A stretch of DNA of 64,000 bases. Source: Fictibacillus barbaricus. GTDB lineage: Bacteria > Bacillota > Bacilli > Bacillales > Fictibacillaceae. Below the pieces are notes generated by a model. The model was not told the origin of the DNA. It worked only from the letters and a program-made list of their open reading frames with translations, and searched no databases. The stretch covers positions 1,488,001 to 1,552,000 of the forward strand of contig NZ_BMCE01000001.1 in assembly GCF_014635025.1 (NCBI RefSeq), read 5' to 3'. How positions within the stretch are numbered: position 1 is the first letter of the stretch; each line of letters begins with the position of its first letter. Below, piece after piece: positions 19,341 to 30,193 of this stretch. Both the position numbers and the translations under genes were made by a program.

Positions 19341-21458
19341 TTGGCCAATTTAAGGCATCATCTGTCCAATTACTTTCGTTTAAGTGTAGCAACGGTATCC
19401 TTTATTCTAATGGGGATTATACTTTTTGCCATATTAGTCAGCAATGTAACCCCAAACGTAGTAGACGTAAACATTTATGAGCGTGCTCCACGGGATATCC
19501 AGTCTCCTATTACGATTCCTTTAGAAGATCAAACGGAAGCAAGAAAAAGACTTGCTGAAGAAAGTGTTAAGAACGAATATACCTTTGATAAGGATCTGGC
19601 TTTGAATCAAGCTGTAGAATTAGAAAGTCTTATTGATATCATCATAACGATCAACGAATCTGAAAAAAAGAAAAAAGATGATGAAGCCCCGCTTTCTTTT
19701 GATCAGAAGGTGGATCAACTGAAAGATTCTATCGATACTTCAGAAATATCAGATGAAACATTTGCTGCTTTGTTTCAAGCAAGTGAAACAGATTTAAATA
19801 ATGTTAAGAATTTAGGTGCGGGAGTTGTAAATAAGGTTCTAACAAATCCCATCATGGTCGAAGAGGTCGATGGTGCAAGGAATGAAGCTGTACAGCTGAT
19901 TCGTGAAAACAGTAATTTATCCTATTCTTTAAAAAGTGCAACAGAAGAGATCACTAGAAGTTTTATAATCGCAAACAGAACGCTTGATACTGAAAAAACA
20001 CGTCAAAAACGTAAAGAAGCAAGTGATAAAGTTGAAGAGGTTGTCATTCGAGAAGGTGAAGTTCTCGTTAAAAGCGGCGCTGTTATCACCCCGGAAATTT
20101 ATGACAGGCTTAAGAAGGTCGGACTGCTCGATCAGGAAATGAAAATGTATCCCTATTACGGTCTATTCATTTTTGTGATCATTGTTATTGCTGGTTTGTA
20201 CTACTTTATGAAAGAAGAACGGGAGAAGGAGCATTTTAGAAAGTATGTAACGATCTACGCTCTATTGTTTACCCTTACTCTTGTTGTAATGAAAGTACTA
20301 AGTATCAGTACAGAACTTGGTCTATCCAGCCTCATGTACGCTGTTCCTGTAGCTGCGGGTGCCATGATGATCAAGATGCTTTTTAACGAAGAACTTGCGG
20401 TAGTTTCAACCATTATATTTGCATTTAGTGCAGCGTTAATTTTTAATGAGCAGACTACAGGGAACTTTAACTTTATTATGAGTTTATACGTTTTATTTAA
20501 CGGTATAGCAGGAATCGTATTTCTAGGGAAAACCCAGCAGCGTTCTAAAATTCTGCAGGCTGGATTTTTCGTATCCTTTATAGCCATCCTAACAGTAGCG
20601 TGCGTGCTTTTATTGCAAAATGGGAAGTTTACTTCCGTGCAAATAGGACTAGATCTTGGATGTGCTGGGATTTCTGGGTTTGTTTCTGCAGTACTGACAC
20701 TAGGACTTCTGCCTGTAATCGAATCGTCCTTTAATATATTGTCTGTAACCAAACTGATTGAACTGTCTAACCCGAACCATCCTATTTTACGAAAAGTCCT
20801 AATGGAAGCTCCAGGTACTTATCATCACAGTATTATGGTTGCCAACCTATCTGAAGCAGCTTGTGAATCTATTGGTGCAAATGGACTTCTTGCCAGGGTA
20901 GGTTCGTATTATCATGATGTAGGGAAAACTAAACGACCTCATTTTTTTATCGAGAATCAGATGAATATGGAGAACCCGCATGATAAAATTGCTCCTCAGT
21001 TAAGTAAAACGATTATTACAGCACATCCATATGACGGGGCCGATATGCTTAGAGCGGAAAAAATCCCTAAAGAAATCATAGATATTGCAGAACAGCATCA
21101 TGGCACTACTCTATTGAAATTCTTTTATCATAAAGCCGCCCAGCTTACAGATAAAGAAGTAGCAGAATCAGATTTTCGTTATCCGGGTCCTAAAGCTCAG
21201 ACAAAAGAGGTTGCTATTATTGGTATTGCAGATGCGGTAGAAGCTGCTGTCCGATCTTTATCGAAACCGACACCAGTAAAAATTGATGGGATCATCCGAA
21301 AAATAATTAATGACAGACTAGAAGATGGCCAGTTTGATGAATGTGATATTACACTTAAGGAACTGGATACAGTTGCTAAGACCCTAACAGAAACACTTAA
21401 AGGAATATTCCATTCCAGAATCGAGTATCCAGAAGAATCGAAAAAGGTGGAGAGATAA
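19341..21458 (+). CDS. pgpH: Cyclic-di-AMP phosphodiesterase PgpH (7TM-HD protein)
   Basis: Membrane HD-domain hydrolase that cleaves c-di-AMP to pApA and so controls potassium and osmotic balance. The 705-residue protein has an N-terminal membrane helix (about 17-37), a large extracellular domain to about residue 270, seven membrane helices (about 275-465, starting [17 protein letters not shown]), and a cytoplasmic HD domain with [25 protein letters not shown] and [10 protein letters not shown] metal-binding motifs. It starts with TTG at 19341 after an AAGGAGTGG site. It is transcribed with ybeY and dgkA. Confidence 0.96.
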   Translation: MANLRHHLSNYFRLSVATVSFILMGIILFAILVSNVTPNVVDVNIYERAPRDIQSPITIPLEDQTEARKRLAEESVKNEYTFDKDLALNQAVELESLIDIIITINESEKKKKDDEAPLSFDQKVDQLKDSIDTSEISDETFAALFQASETDLNNVKNLGAGVVNKVLTNPIMVEEVDGARNEAVQLIRENSNLSYSLKSATEEITRSFIIANRTLDTEKTRQKRKEASDKVEEVVIREGEVLVKSGAVITPEIYDRLKKVGLLDQEMKMYPYYGLFIFVIIVIAGLYYFMKEEREKEHFRKYVTIYALLFTLTLVVMKVLSISTELGLSSLMYAVPVAAGAMMIKMLFNEELAVVSTIIFAFSAALIFNEQTTGNFNFIMSLYVLFNGIAGIVFLGKTQQRSKILQAGFFVSFIAILTVACVLLLQNGKFTSVQIGLDLGCAGISGFVSAVLTLGLLPVIESSFNILSVTKLIELSNPNHPILRKVLMEAPGTYHHSIMVANLSEAACESIGANGLLARVGSYYHDVGKTKRPHFFIENQMNMENPHDKIAPQLSKTIITAHPYDGADMLRAEKIPKEIIDIAEQHHGTTLLKFFYHKAAQLTDKEVAESDFRYPGPKAQTKEVAIIGIADAVEAAVRSLSKPTPVKIDGIIRKIINDRLEDGQFDECDITLKELDTVAKTLTETLKGIFHSRIEYPEESKKVER

Positions 21459-21460
21459 TA

Positions 21461-21925
21461 ATGTTACATGTAGAATATTTGAACGAAATCGATGAGAACA
21501 GCACAGAATTCCAGGAGCTTTTAACAAAAGTTCTTGAAAAAGCTGCAGAAATGGAAGGAACAGGTCAGGCAGAAGTGTCTGTAACGATTGTAACGAAAGA
21601 AAGAATTCAAGAAATTAATAGTGAATACAGACAAAAGGACAGTGTAACGGACGTTATATCTTTTGCTATGGAAGAAATGGGAGAAGATGAGACGGAAATT
21701 ATTGGTGGAGAAGAAACGAGAATCCTAGGCGACATTATAATCTGTCTTGATGTTGCAAAAGAACAAGCAGAAGAATATGGTCATTCAGTGGACAGAGAAA
21801 TGGGCTTTCTTGCCGTTCACGGTTTCCTTCATCTGTTAGGTTATGACCACACGAACGAAAGTGATGAAAAGAAGATGTTTGGAAGACAAGAAGAAATCTT
21901 GGAGCAATACGGATTGAAGAGATGA
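21461..21925 (+). CDS. ybeY: Endoribonuclease / rRNA maturation factor YbeY
   Basis: Zinc-dependent single-strand endoribonuclease needed for maturation of the 16S rRNA 3' end and ribosome quality control. It has 154 residues; the zinc site [11 protein letters not shown] (HxxxHxxxxxH) lies in the C-terminal half, and [15 protein letters not shown] is conserved. It starts two bases after the pgpH stop behind GGTGGAGAG, and its end overlaps dgkA by four bases, so the three genes are coupled. Confidence 0.97.
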   Translation: MLHVEYLNEIDENSTEFQELLTKVLEKAAEMEGTGQAEVSVTIVTKERIQEINSEYRQKDSVTDVISFAMEEMGEDETEIIGGEETRILGDIIICLDVAKEQAEEYGHSVDREMGFLAVHGFLHLLGYDHTNESDEKKMFGRQEEILEQYGLKR

Positions 21926-22302
21926 TTTCATGGAAAAAGCTGTTCTCAAGCTTTATTTTTGCATTTTCAGGAATTGTAACTACGTTTAAAAGTGAACAGA
22001 ATTTCAGAATTCACACCATGGTGAGTGTAATCGTTATTGGGTTAGCGATTGCACTTGATTTTTCTATTGAAAGATTCATTATTTTACTCATTGTCATAGG
22101 TCTTGTCTTATCTTTAGAGCTGGTGAATACAGCTATAGAAAAGACAGTTGACCTGATCACAAAAGAATATCATCCGCTGGCAAAGAAAGCGAAAGATGCT
22201 GCTGCAGGTGCAGTTTTGGTTTTTTCAATATTTGCTGTTATAATCGGTATACTGCTCTTTATAGAACCGCTTATAAACAGCATAAATAGTGTGAAGCGAT
22301 AA
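21922..22302 (+). CDS. dgkA: Diacylglycerol kinase family protein (undecaprenol kinase)
   Basis: Small integral-membrane kinase of 126 residues. In Bacillus this family phosphorylates undecaprenol to recycle the cell-wall lipid carrier. It has three membrane helices (about residues 30-50, 55-75, 98-118) and the signature [16 protein letters not shown] with the catalytic glutamate and metal ligands. It overlaps ybeY at ATGA. The location between ybeY and cdd matches B. subtilis. Confidence 0.94.
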   Translation: MISWKKLFSSFIFAFSGIVTTFKSEQNFRIHTMVSVIVIGLAIALDFSIERFIILLIVIGLVLSLELVNTAIEKTVDLITKEYHPLAKKAKDAAAGAVLVFSIFAVIIGILLFIEPLINSINSVKR

Positions 22303-22309
22303 ATGTTGA

Positions 22310-23624
<1,315 letters not shown>

Positions 23625-23728
23625 TAGTAAAAAACTGTTAAATTTTCCTTCACATGAAAACAACTATTAAGGTGAACCTAGTTATATCAGGAGAAAATAA
23701 AAACAAATAGAAAGGTGTGTCCATAAAC

Positions 23729-23872
23729 ATGAAAGAGTTTACATGGAAAGTGTTCTGTGAAACGGGCAATATTGATACCTATTTGTTATACAAAGAGCTA
23801 GACCATGAAATAACAGCACTTTCAGCAGTTATTCCTCATGATGAGTCTCTTGAGGAACCTCCATTTCATTAA
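23729..23872 (+). CDS. yqzL: YqzL family small protein
   Basis: A 47-residue ORF starting MKEFTWKVFCETGNIDTYLLYKEL, which matches the YqzL family of Bacillaceae found between era and recO. Function is unknown. The ribosome binding site AAAGGTG lies about 11 bases upstream, slightly far. The C-terminal half is acidic and variable, ending in PPFH. Confidence 0.85.
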   Translation: MKEFTWKVFCETGNIDTYLLYKELDHEITALSAVIPHDESLEEPPFH

Positions 23873-23914
23873 AAGTAACTACGGAACCTTCTTACTTCAG
23901 GGTGGTGATTTACC

Positions 23915-24658
23915 TTGCTTTATAAAGTGGAAGGAATTGTCATTAAAACTGTTCCGTATGGTGAATCCAATACTATTATTACTCTGTATACAAAGGAATT
24001 AGGTAAAATCGGCGTGATGGCAAGAGGGGCTAAGAAACCAAAAAGCCGCTTTACTTCCATTACGCAGCTTTTTACATACGGAATTTTTGTGTTTCAAAAA
24101 GGAAGAGGATTAGGAACCTTGCAACAAGGTGAAGCTCTATCTTCTTTTAGAAAGATTCGTGAAGATTTAGTAAAGACTGCTTATGCCGCCTATTTAGCAG
24201 AACTTCTAGATCGATATACATCTGAAGATGAACTGAAACCAGATCTATTTGGATGGCTGAAACAAGCTTTAGAATATATCGATCATGGTATCGATCCTGA
24301 AGTGATCACCTTTTTATTCGAGTTGAAAATCATGAAGACAGCTGGAATTGTGCCTGAACTGAGCAGATGTGTATCTTGTCATGCTTCAGAAGGAGATTTT
24401 TCGTTTTCAATTCGAGAAGGCGGTTTTCTTTGTGAAAGGTGCTCTTACAAAGATCCCTATCGTATAAAGATCTCTAGAGGTGCGGCTAAACTCCTAAATA
24501 TGTTTTATCACTTAGATTTAGCTCGACTTGGTAATGTATCATTAAAAAAAGAAACTAAAAAAGAACTTCGAATGTTATTTGATGCCTACATGGATGAATA
24601 TTCAGGAGTATTTTTAAAATCTAAAAAGTTTCTCAAGCAACTAGATGAATTATCGTGA
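23915..24658 (+). CDS. recO: DNA repair protein RecO
   Basis: Recombination mediator that loads RecA with RecF and RecR and anneals single strands. It has 247 residues: an N-terminal OB fold (VEGIVIKTVPYGESNTIITLYTKELGK), a helical core, and a zinc motif CVSCHASEG ... CERCSYK. The start codon is TTG at 23915, with GGGTGGTGAT upstream. In B. subtilis glyQ and glyS follow; here ccpN does. Confidence 0.95.
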   Translation: MLYKVEGIVIKTVPYGESNTIITLYTKELGKIGVMARGAKKPKSRFTSITQLFTYGIFVFQKGRGLGTLQQGEALSSFRKIREDLVKTAYAAYLAELLDRYTSEDELKPDLFGWLKQALEYIDHGIDPEVITFLFELKIMKTAGIVPELSRCVSCHASEGDFSFSIREGGFLCERCSYKDPYRIKISRGAAKLLNMFYHLDLARLGNVSLKKETKKELRMLFDAYMDEYSGVFLKSKKFLKQLDELS

Positions 24659-24693
24659 AAAACTGCGAAGCCTACATCCTTTGCAGTTTTTTT
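24658..24693 (+). terminator. Terminator after recO
   Basis: AAAAACTGC (24658-24666) pairs with GCAGTTTTT (24683-24691), loop of 16 bases that can pair further, and a T tract to 24693. Confidence 0.85.
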
Positions 24694-24774
24694 AGTTCGC
24701 AATCCTACTGCAATAGGTTATAATAATAAGAAATAAGTATAACACATTGGATGCGGCAAAAGGTGGTGTAGACA

Positions 24775-25410
24775 ATCGAACTAAATAAAAGGCAGCAAAA
24801 GATTATTGAGATTGTTAAAGATCATGGACCAATTACGGGAGAACAAATTGCAGATCAGCTAGATCTTACACGAGCGACGCTTAGACCAGATCTGGCCATT
24901 TTAACGATGGCCGGATATCTTGATGCAAGACCAAGAGTAGGATATTTTTATACAGGTAAAACAGGATCTCAGTTATTAACAGAAAAGATCAAAAAGATTA
25001 AAGTCGCTGAATTTACGTCGATGCCAGTTGTTGTCCAAGATTCTGCCACAGTTTATGAAGCGATCTGTACGATGTTCTTAGAAGATGTTGGAACCCTTTT
25101 TATTATTAATAAAAACGGACATCTCGCAGGTGTGGCTTCACGAAAAGATTTACTCCGAGCGAGCATGGGGAAGCAAGAAATAAACAGTATTCCAATCAAC
25201 ATCATCATGACAAGAATGCCGAATATAACGTATTGTTTTAAAGAGGACTACTTATTGGACATCGCTCACATTCTAATAGGGAAACAGATAGATGGTCTTC
25301 CAGTCGTAAAACGCTCTACTAACGATAGCGGTCTAGAAGTAGTCGGCAGAATTACAAAGACAAATATTACGAAGGCTTTTGTAGAATTAGCACATGATGA
25401 ATTACTATAA
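24775..25410 (+). CDS. ccpN: Transcriptional repressor CcpN, apparent ATC start codon
   Basis: CcpN represses gluconeogenic genes (gapB, pckA) in the presence of glucose. From 24775 the product has 211 residues: an N-terminal winged HTH (ELNKRQQKIIEIVKDHGPIT, TRATLRPDLAILTMAGYLD) and two CBS domains that sense ATP/ADP (about 75-205). No ATG, GTG or TTG lies in frame between the stop TAG at 24769-24771 and ATG 24907, and starting at 24907 would remove the DNA-binding domain. The strong ribosome binding site AAAGGTGGTG (24759-24768) points to ATC at 24775, eight bases downstream. A GTG at 24766 is inside the site and followed by TAG. ppsR follows, as in B. subtilis. Confidence 0.9.
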   Translation: MELNKRQQKIIEIVKDHGPITGEQIADQLDLTRATLRPDLAILTMAGYLDARPRVGYFYTGKTGSQLLTEKIKKIKVAEFTSMPVVVQDSATVYEAICTMFLEDVGTLFIINKNGHLAGVASRKDLLRASMGKQEINSIPINIIMTRMPNITYCFKEDYLLDIAHILIGKQIDGLPVVKRSTNDSGLEVVGRITKTNITKAFVELAHDELL

Positions 25411-25428
25411 CTGAACGGGGAGGCCAAC

Positions 25429-26244
25429 ATGATAGGACGTCCAATCGTATATGTCGTATCCGATTCAGTCGGAGAAACGGCAGAGTTGGTTGTAAAAGCG
25501 GCTGCTAGCCAATTTAATTCAAACGGGATCGAGATTAAGAGGGTTCCTTATGTTGAAGACAAAGAAACCATTGACGAAGTAATCTCTTTAGCCAAAGATC
25601 ATAACGGAATTATCGCTTATACGCTTGTAGTACCTGAAATAAGCGACTATGTCGCTAAGCAGGCAGCGCTGCATAACATTCCTACTGTGGACATTATGGG
25701 ACCCATAATGAATCAGCTGCAATCCAGACTGAATCAAGTGCCAAGGTATGAACCAGGTGTAGTACATAAGCTGGATGATGATTATTTTAGAAAAGTAGAA
25801 GCTATAGAATTTGCTGTAAAGTATGATGATGGAAGGGATCCAAGAGGTATATTAAAAGCTGATGTTGTACTAATCGGTGTCTCAAGAACATCAAAGACCC
25901 CTCTTTCTCAATACTTAGCTCATAAGCGGTTAAAGGTAGCGAATGTACCTATTGTTCCAGAAGTAGAACCGCCGGAAGAACTATTTAAAGTTTCTCCTCA
26001 CAAGTGCTTCGGTTTAAAGATCACTCCTGAGAAGTTAAATGACATAAGGCGTGAACGGTTGAAGGCACTAGGCTTAAATTCTGAAGCAAACTACGCAAAT
26101 ATGGAAAGAATCAAACAGGAGCTTGTGTATTTTAATAAGGTTGTAGACAAAATAGGATGCAGGGTAGTAGAAGTCTCTAACAAGGCTGTTGAAGAATCTG
26201 CAAACGTGATCTACAATCTGTTTCAGGGGAAATCATATAAATAA
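25429..26244 (+). CDS. yqfL: Pyruvate, phosphate dikinase regulatory protein family (YqfL)
   Basis: DUF299 family bifunctional kinase/pyrophosphorylase. Members regulate PPDK or PEP synthase; in B. subtilis YqfL acts with CcpN as a positive modulator of CcpN activity. It has 271 residues, [18 protein letters not shown] at the start, the nucleotide-binding [15 protein letters not shown] and the conserved [20 protein letters not shown]. The ribosome binding site is GGGGAGG. It is 18 bases after ccpN, so the regulator and its modulator are co-transcribed. Confidence 0.95.
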   Translation: MIGRPIVYVVSDSVGETAELVVKAAASQFNSNGIEIKRVPYVEDKETIDEVISLAKDHNGIIAYTLVVPEISDYVAKQAALHNIPTVDIMGPIMNQLQSRLNQVPRYEPGVVHKLDDDYFRKVEAIEFAVKYDDGRDPRGILKADVVLIGVSRTSKTPLSQYLAHKRLKVANVPIVPEVEPPEELFKVSPHKCFGLKITPEKLNDIRRERLKALGLNSEANYANMERIKQELVYFNKVVDKIGCRVVEVSNKAVEESANVIYNLFQGKSYK

Positions 26245-26245
26245 A

Positions 26246-26270
26246 GCGCAGAGATTTGCGCTTTTTTATT
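26246..26270 (+). terminator. Terminator after yqfL
   Basis: AAGCGCA (26244-26250) pairs with TTGCGCTT (26256-26263), followed by T6. Confidence 0.85.
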
Positions 26271-26340
26271 TTTAATCTTTTTACTGGTAAAATAGGGCGG
26301 TTTTTATTATAATATTACATTGTGATTAAAATTTATAAGT

Positions 26341-26371
26341 TTGACTAAAATAGTGATACATTCACTATGCT
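26341..26371 (+). promoter_or_regulatory. Possible promoter with internal palindrome upstream of the yqxD-like gene
   Basis: TTGACT (26341-26346) and TATGCT (26366-26371) are 19 bases apart. The spacer is filled by the perfect inverted repeat ATAGTGA-N5-TCACTAT (26350-26368), a likely operator whose regulator I cannot name. Confidence 0.45.
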
Positions 26372-26430
26372 TTTTTTCGACAAATGCTCTCGTATGAAGG
26401 AGAATTCTTGTAAAAGTAGAACATAAGAAT

Positions 26431-26898
26431 ATGGAAAAATTAATTGGTAATGTATTTGTTGATGCAGATGCTTGTCCTGTTGTGATAAAAGAAGAGATTA
26501 ATAAGTTTTCAAAGGAATTTCACTTTGAACCCATATTTGTCACATCCTATGCACACGCAAGCAGTACCGACCAGCCAGGACGCTGGATATTGGTTGATGC
26601 AAGTCCTGAAGAAGTTGATTTGTACATACATAATCATTCCAAGAAAAATGATCTTGTTGTCACACAAGACCATGCGTTAGCAAGCCTTCTTGTATCAAAA
26701 GGGGTTTACGTCATTACCCCCAGAGGGAAACAGTTTCTAGAGAATGAGATGGAAAGAGTACTTCATGAACGTTACATGTCTGCAAAAGCAAGGCGTTCAG
26801 GAAAGCATTCGAAAGGGCCTGCAAAATTTAAAAAGGAGGACACTGAAAGGTTCTGCACAGTTTTTTGCGAAATCCTGTCGAATGTTGAAGGAAAATAG
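26431..26898 (+). CDS. yqxD: YaiI/YqxD family protein (UPF0178)
   Basis: A 155-residue protein of the UPF0178 family, NYN/PIN-like in fold, with VFVDADACPVVIKEEI at the start, DLVVTQDHALASLL and VITPRGKQF. The acidic residues suggest a metal-dependent nuclease site, but no activity is established. It precedes dnaG as yqxD does in B. subtilis. The start is uncertain: ATG 26431 has no good ribosome binding site, while AAGGAG at 26397-26402 is followed by TTG-TAA in another frame and by no canonical codon in this frame. Confidence 0.9.
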   Translation: MEKLIGNVFVDADACPVVIKEEINKFSKEFHFEPIFVTSYAHASSTDQPGRWILVDASPEEVDLYIHNHSKKNDLVVTQDHALASLLVSKGVYVITPRGKQFLENEMERVLHERYMSAKARRSGKHSKGPAKFKKEDTERFCTVFCEILSNVEGK

Positions 26899-26956
26899 AA
26901 TTGTGCCGCGAATATATATCTAGTGTCTAAAGAAACAGAGATTCTGTGGTGGTAAA

Positions 26957-28765
26957 ATGGAACGTATACCTGAGGATTTAATAGAAAAAGTCAGGTCATC
27001 AAACGATATAGTAGACGTGATCAGTGATTATGTTCCTCTAAAAAAACAAGGCAGAAATTATTTTGGACTTTGCCCTTTTCATGGCGAGAAGTCACCTTCA
27101 TTTTCAGTCTCACCTGAAAAGCAAATCTATCACTGTTTCGGGTGTGGAGCAGGAGGTAACGTTTTTTCTTTTTTGATGAACATTGAAGGGTACTCGTTTA
27201 TTGAAGCCGTGACTCATTTGGGGAAAAAAAGTGCCATCGAGTTGCCTCAGATTCATCAGCAAAATTTCTCCGAAAAAAGTTCTGACGAAAAAAGGGCAAT
27301 GGCTGAGATTCATGAGTTATTGGCTAAATTGTATCATCATTGTTTACTCCACACAAAACAGGGAAGACCGGCATTGGAATATCTGGAAAACAGGGGCTTT
27401 ACGAGAGAGTCCATCGAACGTTTTCAAATTGGCTTTGCTCCGGATTCTTGGGAAACCGCCTCACAGTTCCTGCAAAAACGCGGACTTGATCTGAATACAG
27501 CTGAAAAAGCTGGATTGATCGGAAAAAGGCAATCTGATGGAAAGCCGTATGACCGATTCAGAAATCGGGTTATGTTTCCGATATGGGATCGGACAGGCAC
27601 CGTTGTTGCTTTTGGAGGAAGGGTATTAGATGGTAAGGACGAGCCTAAGTACCTAAATAGTCCAGAGTCTAAGATATTCCATAAAGGGAAAACGCTGTAT
27701 GGATTAAACTTGTCCCGTGCCGAGATGAGACAGAAACAGCATGCAGTTATTTTTGAGGGATATGTGGATACGATTGCTGCTTTCAGGGCTGGTGTAACAA
27801 ACGGTGTTGCGACTTTAGGTACATCACTTACAGATGATCACGCAGCTATTTTGAGAAGGAATGTTCAATCTGTCACAATCTGCTATGATTCTGACCGAGC
27901 TGGAGTGGAAGCAGCCTTTCGAGCTTCAGAAATTTTAACGAAACAAGGCTGCACTGTAAAAATTTCCCAAATGCCAGATGGGATGGACCCCGATGACTAT
28001 ATCTCAAAGTTTGGAAGCGAATCGTTTCTAAAAGATATAATAGGGGCTAGCCTAACCGTTATGGCATTTAAAATACAATATTACCGACGTGGCAAAAATC
28101 TCCGAGATGAAGGAGAACGGATGATCTATATCGAAGAGATTATCAAGGAAATAGCCCGTCTTCCAAAAGCGGTTGAAAGAGATCATTATCTCAGGCAAAT
28201 CGCTTCAGAATTTAATTTGTCATTAGAAGCATTAAAACAGCAGCAAACACAGACTTTTAAGCAACTGCAAAGGTCAAAGGATAACGGCCCTAAAAAGCGG
28301 GATAATAATTTTAGAATACAAACACTTTTGCAGAAGTCTTTATTGCCAAGAAACCTTAATGCTGAACGAATTGTTCTTGCCCACATGCTAAAAAGCGAAG
28401 ATGCAGCTTTTTTAATTCAGGAAAAGCTGAGTACAGGCTTTAATGTAGAAGAACATAATGCAATCGCTGCGTATCTCTATGCCTTTTATGAAGAAGGAAA
28501 TAAACCCAATGTAGGGTTGTTCATGCAGCGTATTGACGATGACAAATTAAGAAAATTAGCTTCAGAATTAGCTATGCTCACGATCAGTGAAGAACTGAAT
28601 GAAATAGAGCTAGCAGATTATATTCGCATTATTTCAAGCTATCCTTTATTGCGCGAAATACAAGAAAAAGAGAAGCAGCAAGAAGACGCAATACGAAGGA
28701 ATGAAATAAAACTGGCAGCCCAAATTGCCCAAGATATTATGAGAATGAAAAGATCTCTTAAATAA
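26957..28765 (+). CDS. dnaG: DNA primase DnaG
   Basis: Synthesises RNA primers at the replication fork. It has 602 residues: an N-terminal zinc-binding domain (CPFHGEKSPSF ... YHCFGCGAGG), the TOPRIM catalytic core (VIFEGYVDTIAAFRAGV, CYDSDRAGVEAA, DPDDYI), and a C-terminal DnaB-interaction domain. The zinc ligand pattern CHC2 is complete. The ribosome binding site (GGTGG) is modest. It forms the macromolecular synthesis operon with sigA. Confidence 0.97.
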   Translation: MERIPEDLIEKVRSSNDIVDVISDYVPLKKQGRNYFGLCPFHGEKSPSFSVSPEKQIYHCFGCGAGGNVFSFLMNIEGYSFIEAVTHLGKKSAIELPQIHQQNFSEKSSDEKRAMAEIHELLAKLYHHCLLHTKQGRPALEYLENRGFTRESIERFQIGFAPDSWETASQFLQKRGLDLNTAEKAGLIGKRQSDGKPYDRFRNRVMFPIWDRTGTVVAFGGRVLDGKDEPKYLNSPESKIFHKGKTLYGLNLSRAEMRQKQHAVIFEGYVDTIAAFRAGVTNGVATLGTSLTDDHAAILRRNVQSVTICYDSDRAGVEAAFRASEILTKQGCTVKISQMPDGMDPDDYISKFGSESFLKDIIGASLTVMAFKIQYYRRGKNLRDEGERMIYIEEIIKEIARLPKAVERDHYLRQIASEFNLSLEALKQQQTQTFKQLQRSKDNGPKKRDNNFRIQTLLQKSLLPRNLNAERIVLAHMLKSEDAAFLIQEKLSTGFNVEEHNAIAAYLYAFYEEGNKPNVGLFMQRIDDDKLRKLASELAMLTISEELNEIELADYIRIISSYPLLREIQEKEKQQEDAIRRNEIKLAAQIAQDIMRMKRSLK

Positions 28766-28807
28766 TCGGGATGTAGGATGGTTGAAGTTTTGGAAGGAGG
28801 GGATCGA

Positions 28808-29938
28808 ATGGCTGAGAAACCAAACCGTCAAGGAACGGAAGGCGAATTAACCATCGATCAAGTTAAAGAACAATTAGTTGAAGCCGGTAAGAAGCGAGGA
28901 CGGCTCACTTATACAGAAATTACAAGTAAGCTTGCACCTTTTGAACAAGATTCCGATCAGATGGATGAATTCTATCACTATTTGGAAGAACAAGGTGTTG
29001 AAGTTGCCGAAGCATCAGAGGATGCAGACGAAGAGGACGACCCTAAGTTTGAAATGGAAAAAGATGAGGAAGAATTCGATCTAAACGACTTAAGTGTTCC
29101 GCCAGGTGTAAAGATTAATGACCCAGTTCGTATGTACCTAAAAGAGATCGGCCGAGTAGACTTGCTTTCAGCCGATGAAGAAATTGAACTTGCTAAGCGG
29201 ATTGAAAATGGAGACGAAGAAGCGAAACGCCGTCTTGCAGAAGCTAACTTGCGTCTAGTAGTAAGTATCGCAAAGCGCTATGTAGGCCGGGGTATGCTGT
29301 TCCTGGATCTTATTCAAGAAGGGAATATGGGTCTAATTAAAGCTGTTGAAAAGTTTGACTATGATAAAGGATTTAAGTTTAGTACGTATGCTACATGGTG
29401 GATTCGTCAGGCTATTACACGTGCCATCGCCGATCAAGCCCGTACGATCCGTATTCCAGTCCATATGGTTGAGACGATTAATAAATTAATTCGTGTTCAA
29501 CGTCAGCTGCTTCAAGATCTTGGCCGAGAGCCTTCACCAGAGGAAATCGGAGCTGAAATGGAACTTACGCCTGAAAAAGTTCGTGAAATTCTAAAAATCG
29601 CACAAGAGCCTGTTTCATTAGAAACACCTATTGGTGAAGAGGATGATTCTCATCTTGGTGATTTTATCGAAGATCAGGATGCACTTGCTCCATCTGAAGC
29701 TGCTGCTTACGAACTATTAAAGGAACAACTTGAAGATGTCTTAGATACACTAACCGATCGAGAAGAAAATGTTCTTCGCTTACGTTTTGGTCTTGATGAT
29801 GGACGTACTCGCACATTAGAAGAAGTAGGTAAAGTCTTTGGTGTAACACGTGAACGTATTCGTCAGATTGAAGCTAAAGCACTCCGTAAACTCCGCCATC
29901 CAAGCAGAAGTAAACGATTAAAAGATTTCTTAGAATAG
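28808..29938 (+). CDS. sigA: RNA polymerase sigma factor SigA (RpoD)
   Basis: Primary sigma factor. It has 376 residues from the ATG at 28808, 7 bases after the strong GGAAGGAGGGG site; an ATG at 28778 lies upstream of that site and is rejected. Region 1.2 ([11 protein letters not shown]), region 2 ([43 protein letters not shown]) and region 4 ([39 protein letters not shown]) are almost identical to Bacillus SigA. The variable acidic region is at 70-100. Confidence 0.98.
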   Translation: MAEKPNRQGTEGELTIDQVKEQLVEAGKKRGRLTYTEITSKLAPFEQDSDQMDEFYHYLEEQGVEVAEASEDADEEDDPKFEMEKDEEEFDLNDLSVPPGVKINDPVRMYLKEIGRVDLLSADEEIELAKRIENGDEEAKRRLAEANLRLVVSIAKRYVGRGMLFLDLIQEGNMGLIKAVEKFDYDKGFKFSTYATWWIRQAITRAIADQARTIRIPVHMVETINKLIRVQRQLLQDLGREPSPEEIGAEMELTPEKVREILKIAQEPVSLETPIGEEDDSHLGDFIEDQDALAPSEAAAYELLKEQLEDVLDTLTDREENVLRLRFGLDDGRTRTLEEVGKVFGVTRERIRQIEAKALRKLRHPSRSKRLKDFLE

Positions 29939-29940
29939 GA

Positions 29941-29972
29941 AGCTTGCCCCTCTTTTGGGCGGGCTTTTTTTA
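29941..29972 (+). terminator. Terminator after sigA
   Basis: AGCTTGCCC (29941-29949) pairs with GGGCGGGCT (29957-29965) using two G-T wobbles, followed by a T tract. The next gene has its own promoter. Confidence 0.88.
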
Positions 29973-30105
29973 TTTCTTTTATTTTACTGATTAATCAACT
30001 TCAATGCAAACCGTCCAAAAATCTATTTTCTGCTCCAATTTACGTCTTTTTTCTTTTTATTACTAACGCATTCTACTGTATATTAAATTTAAAATCGTTT
30101 AAATC

Positions 30106-30135
30106 TTGTAAAAATTCAGCCTTTATATCTATAAT
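30106..30135 (+). promoter_or_regulatory. Sigma-A promoter of the acyl-CoA module
   Basis: TTGTAA (30106-30111) and TATAAT (30130-30135) are 18 bases apart; transcription should start about 30142. Confidence 0.75.
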
Positions 30136-30140
30136 AAAGA

Positions 30141-30154
30141 TGTAAGCGCATACA
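30141..30154 (+). promoter_or_regulatory. cre site (CcpA binding) at the transcription start
   Basis: TGTAAGCGCATACA fits the catabolite-responsive element consensus TGWAANCGNTNWCA at all but one position. Lying at about -1 to +13, it would make CcpA block transcription of the acyl-CoA genes during growth on preferred sugars. Confidence 0.75.
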
Positions 30155-30193
30155 AATAGAAGCAAAATTATTTTTAAAGGGTGGGATGCAGCC

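Noticed and set aside
24907-25410. A shorter ccpN start at ATG 24907
   Set aside because: It would remove the whole DNA-binding HTH that is plainly encoded upstream in the same frame, and it has no matching ribosome binding site.
26394-26426. Leader peptide ORF ATGAAGGAG... ending just before the yqxD-like start
   Set aside because: It has no ribosome binding site of its own, and only ten codons; it contains the SD instead of being preceded by one.
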